9,758 nt of DNA from CAYRHS01 sp964424125 (GTDB taxonomy: Bacteria > Actinomycetota > Acidimicrobiia > IMCC26256 > JAOSJL01). The translations under genes were made by a program, and so were the position numbers. The notes under the pieces are model-generated. The model did no database searches. It was not told the DNA's origin and worked only from the letters and a program-made list of their open reading frames with translations. Below are positions 6,482-9,758 of the stretch, piece after piece (position 1 is the stretch's first letter; every line of letters starts with the position of its first letter). The stretch spans positions 1-9,758 of the forward strand of contig CAYRHS010000117.1 of NCBI GenBank assembly GCA_964424125.1. Direction: 5' to 3'.

Positions 6482-7612
6482 GTGAGCGGCACGCGTGACC
6501 TGTACGAGGTGCTGGGCGTGTCGGAACACGCGAGCGACGCCGAGATCAAGCGCGCGTACCGTCGGCTCGCGCGCGAGAACCATCCCGACGCTCGTCCCGA
6601 CGACCCGGAGGCGGAGGCGCGCTTCAAGGAGGTGAGCACCGCCTACGCCGTGTTGGGTGATCCCGAGAAGCGGCGGCGTTACGACACGTTCGGCCCTTCC
6701 GCCTTCGCGGGGGCCCGCGCCGGGGCCGGTGCCCCCGGAGCGGACCCGTTCGGCCTGGGCGATCTCTTCGACGCCTTCTTCGGAGGCGCGGGTGCCGATC
6801 CCTTCGGGACGCAGAGCGGCGGGTCACGTCGGGGCCAGGACGTCGCACTCGCGGTCGAGCTCACCCTCGACGAAGTGCTCACCGGGGCCACGCGGTCGGT
6901 GGACGTCCGCATGCCGGTCGATTGCCCAACGTGTGAAGCCTCGGGTTGTCGGCCCGGGACTCACCCGTCGGTGTGCTCGTCGTGCAGCGGATCCGGCCAG
7001 GTGCGCGAAGTCCGCCGTTCGTTCCTGGGACAGATGGTGACGGCGTCCGTGTGCTCCCGCTGCGGGGGGAACGGAATGGAGATCCCGCACCCCTGTCCCG
7101 AATGCGGGGGCGACGGACGACGTCTCGGCGACGCGACCATCACGGTCGAGGTCCCCGCCGGCATCGAGGACGGACAACGGCTCCGCCTGTCGGAGCGCGG
7201 CCCTGCGGGACCCCGCGGTGGCCCGCGCGGCGATGTCTACGTCGATGTGAGGGTCGCGCCACACGAACGGTTCACCCGCGACGGGGTGGATCTGCACCTG
7301 ACCCTGCGCGTTCCGGTCACCGGCTTGGCGCTGGGTGCCGAGCGCGAGGTCGAGACCCTGGACGGCCCGGTCGCGGTCGAGATCGAGCCGGGGACCCAGC
7401 CCGGGGTCGTCGTCCGGTGCCGCGGGCGCGGGCTCCCGCGGTTGCGCGGTCGCCGGCGAGGCGATCTGCACGTGCACGTCGCGGCCGAGATCCCCGACGA
7501 TCTCGACGAGGAGCAGGCCGAGCTCCTGCGACGACTCGCCGAGCTGCGCGGCGAAGCGATCGCGCCTCCGTCGCCGGGCTTCGTCGAGAAGGTCCGCTCC
7601 GCCTTCCGGTGA
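6482..7612 (+). CDS. dnaJ: Chaperone DnaJ (DnaJ2-type, class I J-protein)
   Basis: A 376-residue DnaJ that stimulates DnaK ATPase and delivers unfolded clients in the cytoplasm. The J domain (5-70) has HPD at 34-36. A Gly/Phe-rich linker covers 71-115. Four zinc-binding repeats supply Cys pairs 148/151, 165/168, 191/194 and 205/208. The two beta-domains and dimerisation end run to 376. The first zinc repeat is CPTCEASG, with Ala for the usual Gly, but all eight Cys ligands are kept. The GTG start at 6482 gives the expected MxxRDLYEVLGV opening. Its ribosome binding site is weak, so translational coupling to the preceding hrcA end is likely. The stop overlaps the rsmE start by 4 bp. Because it sits directly after hrcA without grpE/dnaK, it is probably the second DnaJ found in actinobacteria; the DnaK partner would be encoded elsewhere. 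Confidence 0.96.
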   Translation: MSGTRDLYEVLGVSEHASDAEIKRAYRRLARENHPDARPDDPEAEARFKEVSTAYAVLGDPEKRRRYDTFGPSAFAGARAGAGAPGADPFGLGDLFDAFFGGAGADPFGTQSGGSRRGQDVALAVELTLDEVLTGATRSVDVRMPVDCPTCEASGCRPGTHPSVCSSCSGSGQVREVRRSFLGQMVTASVCSRCGGNGMEIPHPCPECGGDGRRLGDATITVEVPAGIEDGQRLRLSERGPAGPRGGPRGDVYVDVRVAPHERFTRDGVDLHLTLRVPVTGLALGAEREVETLDGPVAVEIEPGTQPGVVVRCRGRGLPRLRGRRRGDLHVHVAAEIPDDLDEEQAELLRRLAELRGEAIAPPSPGFVEKVRSAFR

Positions 7613-8400
7613 CGGAACCGGACGGCGGCGAAGCGTACGCGGCCGACGTCGACGCAGCAGCGCACGTCGTCGTCGACGATCTCGACGATGCACTCGAGCT
7701 CGACGGCAGCGACGGTCATCACCTCGCTCGTGTCCGACGGCTGCGGCCAGATGAACGGCTCACGGTCGCCGACGGTCGTGGATGCTGGCGCGAGTTCGTC
7801 GTGGTCGATGCTCGACGGGGCCGTCTCCGCGCGCGAGCGACCGGGCCGGTTCTTGTCGAACCGTTCCTGGAGCCGGGGCTCGCGGTCGCGTTCGCGCTCA
7901 TGAAAGGTGATGGTCCCGAGCGTGTGGTGCAACAGCTGACCGAGTTGGGCGTCGATCGGATCGTGCCACTGGTGAGCGCGCGATCGATCGTGCGACGCGA
8001 CGAGGCTCGCGCTGCGGCGGCACGCGAGCGCATGGTCGCGGTCGCGCGCGCGGCAGCCATGCAGTGCCGGCGGTCCCGGATCCCGCAGATCGACGTTGCG
8101 ACGAACGTGGAGGCGCTGCGCGGGGCGCTTCCATCCGACACGACACTGTTGCTCGCGACGCGTGAGGACGCGAGCGACCCCGGGCCTCCGTCCGCGGCCG
8201 GGGGCTGGACGGTGGTCGTCGGGCCCGAGGGCGGCTTCGACGAGTCCGACCTGGCCGCCCTCGGGCCCGCCGCCGGGCTGGCGGTCGGGCCCCACGTGCT
8301 GCGCGCCTCCACCGCCTGCGTCGCCGTGGCCGCGGTTCTGACCACGGCCCGCACTCGGGCAAGCACGCACGGAGCGTCACGATCGGAACCCGCAACGTGA
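7609..8400 (+). CDS. rsmE: 16S rRNA (uracil1498-N3)-methyltransferase RsmE
   Basis: A 263-residue SPOUT-family methyltransferase that makes m3U1498 in 16S rRNA of the 30S subunit. The N-terminal PUA-like domain has DGHHLARVRRLRPDERLTVADG (about 35-56). The SPOUT domain starts near 90 with AFALMKGDGPERVVQQLTELGVDRIVPL. AMQCRRSRIPQI (150-161), GPEGGFDESDL (205-215) and the knot motif LRASTA (231-236) are the family landmarks for SAM binding. The sequence LRASTAC replaces the more common LRTETA or LRTSTAG. GTG 7609 overlaps the dnaJ stop as GTGA, so coupled translation is expected. The placement hrcA-dnaJ-rsmE is conserved across Gram-positive bacteria. An acidic N-terminal extension of about 20 residues is present. 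Confidence 0.94.
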   Translation: MTEPDGGEAYAADVDAAAHVVVDDLDDALELDGSDGHHLARVRRLRPDERLTVADGRGCWREFVVVDARRGRLRARATGPVLVEPFLEPGLAVAFALMKGDGPERVVQQLTELGVDRIVPLVSARSIVRRDEARAAAARERMVAVARAAAMQCRRSRIPQIDVATNVEALRGALPSDTTLLLATREDASDPGPPSAAGGWTVVVGPEGGFDESDLAALGPAAGLAVGPHVLRASTACVAVAAVLTTARTRASTHGASRSEPAT

Positions 8401-8405
8401 AAGTC

Positions 8406-8437
8406 TTCCGCGGAATACCGACGATATCGCCCATATC
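8406..8437. promoter_or_regulatory. Two inverted repeats upstream of the BldD-like gene
   Basis: The 123-bp gap after rsmE holds a perfect palindrome, TTCCGCGGAA (8406-8415), and a second dyad, GATAT-CGCCC-ATATC (8423-8437). The second sits in relatively AT-rich sequence just upstream of the predicted promoter. Neither has a U-tract, so they look more like regulator sites than an rsmE terminator. The proteins that bind them are unknown. Confidence 0.35.
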
Positions 8438-8448
8438 CGCGCGGACTC

Positions 8449-8457
8449 TGCTACGCT
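8449..8457 (+). promoter_or_regulatory. Predicted extended -10 promoter of the BldD-like gene
   Basis: TGC-TACGCT has the TGn extension and a TAnnnT core, which can work without a -35 (none is seen). Transcription would start near 8464, after the in-frame ATG at 8458. That argues for translation from GTG 8524, with a leader of about 60 nt. The stretch CTGC-TACGCTAT-GCAG (8448-8463) around it is also a weak dyad, and ACGCT partly fits one half of the Streptomyces BldD box. Confidence 0.4.
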
Positions 8458-8523
8458 ATGCAGTCGGGTGGGGTTCCTCCGGCAGTGCCGGGGCGATTGG
8501 CCGGGAGACGAGAGGTCGGAACC

Positions 8524-9012
8524 GTGGAACAAGCTGGTGCGCGCGTGGGGGAGCGACTGCGGGCAATCCGCCGCCAGAAGGGTCTCTCGCTCCACGACGT
8601 GGAGGCTCGGTCGGGGCTCGAGTTCAAGGCATCGGTCCTCGGCGCCTACGAGCGAGGGGAGCGGGCGATCTCGGTTCCGCGGCTCCTGCGCTTGTCCGAG
8701 ATCTACGACGTACCCGCCGATCAGCTGCTGCCGCGCGAGACCGAGGTGGAGATCAACCTCACGGCCTCGTCGGGTGGTACTGCGATCGACGGCTTCACCA
8801 TCGACCTCACTCGCCTGAGCGAGGTCGACGACCCCGATGCGGCCACGGTCAACCGGTATGCCACCTCGATCCAGCTCCAGCGGCAGGACTTCAACGGACG
8901 GATGCTCACCATCCGCCGCGACGACCTGCGGGTGCTGGCAGCCGCGCTCGGCCGTACGGCCGAGGAGCTCGGGGCGCACCTCGACCGCCTGGGCCTGCGG
9001 GCCGCGACGTAA
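8524..9012 (+). CDS. bldD: BldD-like XRE-family regulator with c-di-GMP-binding signature
   Basis: A 162-residue protein, close to the 167 of Streptomyces BldD, the master repressor of development that dimerises through c-di-GMP. The XRE helix-turn-helix (8-66) reads GERLRAIRRQKGLSLHDVEARSG, then LGAYERGERAISVPRL and YDVPADQLLP. The C-terminal domain (about 78-156) has IDLTRL, NRYATSIQLQR and then RQD-X8-RRDD at 120-134. This meets the BldD signature RxD-X8-RxxD (R120, D122, R131, D134) used to bind c-di-GMP. Start GTG 8524 is chosen over ATG 8458 because it opens right before the HTH, has AGAGG 8 bp upstream, and the likely promoter overlaps 8458. It lies alone between rsmE and phoH. Its targets here are unknown; autoregulation is possible, as in Streptomyces. 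Confidence 0.85.
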   Translation: MEQAGARVGERLRAIRRQKGLSLHDVEARSGLEFKASVLGAYERGERAISVPRLLRLSEIYDVPADQLLPRETEVEINLTASSGGTAIDGFTIDLTRLSEVDDPDAATVNRYATSIQLQRQDFNGRMLTIRRDDLRVLAAALGRTAEELGAHLDRLGLRAAT

Positions 9013-9061
9013 CCGGGAGCTCGTCCACGTCGCCGACCGTCGCCCGCGAGTCGGACGGAGC

Positions 9062-9082
9062 GCGCCCGGCGGGCGCTACCCT
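9062..9082 (+). promoter_or_regulatory. Hairpin and predicted -10 upstream of phoH
   Basis: GCGCCC-GGC-GGGCGC (9062-9076) is a perfect 6-bp stem with a 3-nt loop, immediately followed by TACCCT (9077-9082), a TAnnnT -10 candidate. A start near 9089 would leave a leader of about 14 nt before GTG 9103. The hairpin may end the BldD-like transcript or be an operator at the phoH promoter; it has no U-tract. No clear -35 is seen. Confidence 0.33.
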
Positions 9083-9102
9083 GGGCGTCGGGTGACCGCT
9101 AC

Positions 9103-9758
9103 GTGACGTCCGCCTCTGCGACCCAGGTCAAAGTCCTCGTCCCGGGCAACCACCTCATGGTGGGATTGCTCGGCCAACGAGATGAGCTGTTGCGCATCAT
9201 CGAGGCCGCGTTTCCCGTCGACGTCCATGTGCGCGGCAACGAGATCACGATCTCGGGTGCGCCCGACGACGCCGAGCGCGTGGGACGCCTCTTCGAAGAG
9301 CTCGTGATCCTCGTCGAATCGGGTCACGCGCTCGACTCCGACGGCCTCGCTCGCACGATCCAGATGATCGAGGACGACGAGCGGCCCAGCGAGGTCATGG
9401 CGCCCGACGTCGTCGTGGGGAGGAAGGCGGTCCGTCCCAAGACGCTGGGTCAACGACGTTACGTCGACGCGATCCGCGATCACCTCATCACCTTCGCGGT
9501 CGGTCCCGCCGGGACCGGGAAGAGCTATTTGGCGGTCGCGCACGGTGTGCAGGCGCTCCACGAGAAGCGGGTCCGGCGCATCATCCTCACCCGCCCCGCG
9601 GTGGAGGCAGGGGAACGACTCGGCTACCTCCCCGGCGACATGCTGGCGAAGGTCGATCCGTATCTCCGACCGCTCTACGACGCGCTCTACGATCTCGTCG
9701 ATCCCGAGGCGGTCAGCCGTCTCATGGACCAGGGGACCATCGAGGTCGCGCCGCTCGC
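9103..9758 (+). CDS. phoH: PhoH family ATPase, 3' end outside window
   Basis: The first 218 codons of a PhoH-family protein, a cytoplasmic P-loop ATPase whose gene usually precedes ybeY and is linked to RNA metabolism. A small N-terminal KH-like domain spans about 8-75 (VLVPGNHLMVGLLG, then VDVHVRGNEITISG). The ATPase domain follows, with KTLGQRRYVDAI (113-124), Walker A GPAGTGKS (134-141) and the PhoH signature LTRPAVEAGERLGYLPGDM (162-180), then KVDPYLRPLYDAL. The Walker B segment lies beyond the window edge. GTG 9103 is the first possible start after an in-frame TAA at 9010-9012, so the start is well fixed, although the ribosome binding site is weak. The frame is open to the last base. The gene follows the BldD-like gene by 90 bp and is unlikely to be co-translated with it. 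Confidence 0.95.
   Translation, partial: MTSASATQVKVLVPGNHLMVGLLGQRDELLRIIEAAFPVDVHVRGNEITISGAPDDAERVGRLFEELVILVESGHALDSDGLARTIQMIEDDERPSEVMAPDVVVGRKAVRPKTLGQRRYVDAIRDHLITFAVGPAGTGKSYLAVAHGVQALHEKRVRRIILTRPAVEAGERLGYLPGDMLAKVDPYLRPLYDALYDLVDPEAVSRLMDQGTIEVAPL

Noticed and set aside
6824..8370. Long - strand open frames across dnaJ and rsmE
   Set aside because: Shadows of well-recognised + strand genes, with low-complexity Arg-rich translations.
8458..8523. ATG 8458 as start of the BldD-like protein
   Set aside because: It directly follows the predicted extended -10, lies before the expected transcript start, and adds 22 residues with no counterpart in BldD.

Overview
This window is GC-rich chromosomal DNA with strong G/C bias at third codon positions and frequent GTG starts. 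It probably comes from an actinobacterium. The support is a BldD-type regulator, a PaaX-family regulator, an actinobacterial-style hrcA-dnaJ pair without grpE/dnaK between them, and the housekeeping order lepA, hemW, hrcA, dnaJ, rsmE, phoH. A deep lineage such as Acidimicrobiia is a guess that the sequence alone cannot prove. I see no mobile element, CRISPR array, tRNA or rRNA.

Layout: (1) 1-984 is the 3' part of lepA, cut by the window edge. (2) 1133-4114 is a three-gene lipid cassette: a membrane fatty-acid desaturase (-), a PaaX-family regulator (+) divergent from it by only 26 bp, and an acyl-CoA dehydrogenase (-) whose 3' end overlaps the regulator's 3' end by 47 bp. This cassette separates lepA from hemW, which are adjacent in many bacteria. 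(3) 4163-8400 is a tightly packed + strand run hemW-hrcA-dnaJ-rsmE: heme chaperone, heat-shock repressor, co-chaperone and 16S rRNA methyltransferase. A CIRCE operator sits inside the last codons of hemW, upstream of hrcA. (4) 8524-9012 is a BldD-like regulator carrying the complete c-di-GMP signature RxD-X8-RxxD. (5) 9103 to the window end is the 5' part of phoH.

The most interesting parts are regulatory. The desaturase and the acyl-CoA dehydrogenase share a nearly identical core promoter, TAnnCTnGCCCC followed directly by ATG. Its position predicts leaderless mRNAs and co-expression. The 26-bp desaturase/regulator gap holds overlapping opposed -10 elements (TAGATTA) and a perfect palindrome, GTCATATGAC, inside the desaturase promoter spacer and over the regulator's start codon. 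The acyl-CoA dehydrogenase/hemW gap holds a 23-bp dyad with perfect 8-bp arms that covers the hemW start codon. Together these suggest a small acyl-CoA-responsive lipid module wired into a conserved translation and stress locus. A c-di-GMP-type regulator has in addition been placed between rsmE and phoH.

All domain calls come from reading the translations. No database search was run. No stretch longer than 300 bases lacks a gene; the intergenic gaps are 148, 26, 48, 56, 19, 123 and 90 bp.
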